Positions 11,672 through 12,100 of a stretch of DNA of 12,100 bases are shown here, in pieces (the first letter of the stretch is position 1; each line of letters starts with the position of its first letter). The notes under the pieces were generated by a model. That model saw nothing but the letters and a program-made list of their open reading frames with translations. It was not told where the DNA came from and did not search any database. The DNA comes from Candidatus Sungbacteria bacterium RIFCSPLOWO2_01_FULL_47_10. Lineage in GTDB: Bacteria; Patescibacteriota; Minisyncoccia; Sungbacterales; GWA2-42-14. A program made the position numbers and the translations under genes. The stretch spans positions 14,074 through 26,173 of the forward strand of contig MHQO01000005.1 of the NCBI GenBank assembly GCA_001820675.1. Reading direction: 5' to 3'.

Positions 11672-12100
11672 GCTCTTCAGGGCGGTTTTGGTTTCCATGC
11701 ACGGCACGCTTGGGCCGTTGTCGCGAAAAGTTTTTTTCCTGGATGCTCCGGACAGAAAAGAGGCGATGCTCAAAGCAAAACTGCATTTTGAGGATGAACT
11801 TTCCGGCAATACGCGCGGGGTCGGCCTGTATGTAGACGAGGTGCGGTTTTATCCCAATGCGATCCGCGAAATCTCCAAAAATCTTTTTCATTGGTTTCCC
11901 GACGCTGAACCCAGAAACTCTGGCAATACTCATAATTATCGCCTTTGGATGATTGACCAAATGCAGAATCTTGAGAAAACAAAAGAAGGGTCGGTTCAGG
12001 CGGCCCAATGGATCGGAAGCATACTTGGTTTTATGGAAGCAGGAAATTGGATCGGGCGTGAAAAAGCGGAAGTTCTTTTGAAAAAAGATTTTGACGGTGG
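11664..12100 (+). CDS. Unknown protein, C-terminus beyond the window
   Basis: An open frame of at least 145 codons from ATG 11664, overlapping the previous stop by 8 nt, with a G-rich site GAGGGGGG at 11651-11658. The N-terminus MDKLFRAVLVSMHGTLGPLS is not a signal peptide. The visible part is mixed, with many aromatic residues: VGLYVDEVRFYPNAIREISK, LFHWFPDAEPRNS, a central NYRLWMIDQMQNLEKTKEGS, and a region rich in Trp and Gly (AAQWIGSILGFMEAGNWIGR). I recognise no family. The translational overlap ties it to the acidic helical protein upstream. Confidence 0.75.
   Translation, partial: MDKLFRAVLVSMHGTLGPLSRKVFFLDAPDRKEAMLKAKLHFEDELSGNTRGVGLYVDEVRFYPNAIREISKNLFHWFPDAEPRNSGNTHNYRLWMIDQMQNLEKTKEGSVQAAQWIGSILGFMEAGNWIGREKAEVLLKKDFDG

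Overview
The window looks like part of a Candidate Phyla Radiation (Patescibacteria) genome, most likely in or near Parcubacteria; that placement is inference. The grounds are a 16S rRNA gene loaded with insertions and a group I intron, short intergenic gaps, many small proteins, a LemA gene next to a glycine-rich tail, and a compact gene set using the standard code (TGA is a stop in trmD).

Layout. 1-1217 (+): C-terminal scrap of a glycine-rich protein, lemA and a small membrane protein. 1218-2673 (+): a strong promoter, a structured leader, the KH protein gene khpA, a terminator and trmD. 2792-5479 (+): an MlaC-like secreted lipid-binding protein, a leaderless GH1 beta-glycosidase and a translationally coupled CDP-alcohol phosphatidyltransferase. 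5501-6763 (-): a small membrane protein and a cation diffusion facilitator, each with its own terminator. 6841-10745 (+): a complete 16S transcription unit with a consensus promoter, leader hairpins, a 3.2-kb 16S gene, a trailer and a terminator. No tRNA, 23S or 5S follows. 10863-11156 (-): a zinc-ribbon protein. 11339-12100 (+): two overlapping genes of unknown function, the second cut by the window edge.

The remarkable object is the 16S gene. It is about twice normal length because of four separate insertions. (1) A GIY-YIG endonuclease ORF sits at the tip of an extended helix 6 (V1). (2) A chain of AT-rich hairpins extends V2. (3) A complete antisense gene (consensus promoter, GGAGG site, 59-codon membrane-protein ORF, strong terminator) fills the tip of helix 17 (V3). 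(4) An 898-nt group I intron at E. coli position 788 carries an 87-codon ORF without endonuclease motifs. Without these the gene is about 1.55 kb. It keeps the core motifs and shows paired compensatory changes at normally invariant sites (921/1396, 340/349, helix 37), and a perfect 19-bp leader-trailer stem brackets it, so it looks functional. Yet its 3' tail lacks the CCUCC anti-Shine-Dalgarno core.

A second theme is a family of short AT-rich repeats that occurs in the rRNA insertions and also, in frame, inside trmD (twice) and the GH1 gene (once).
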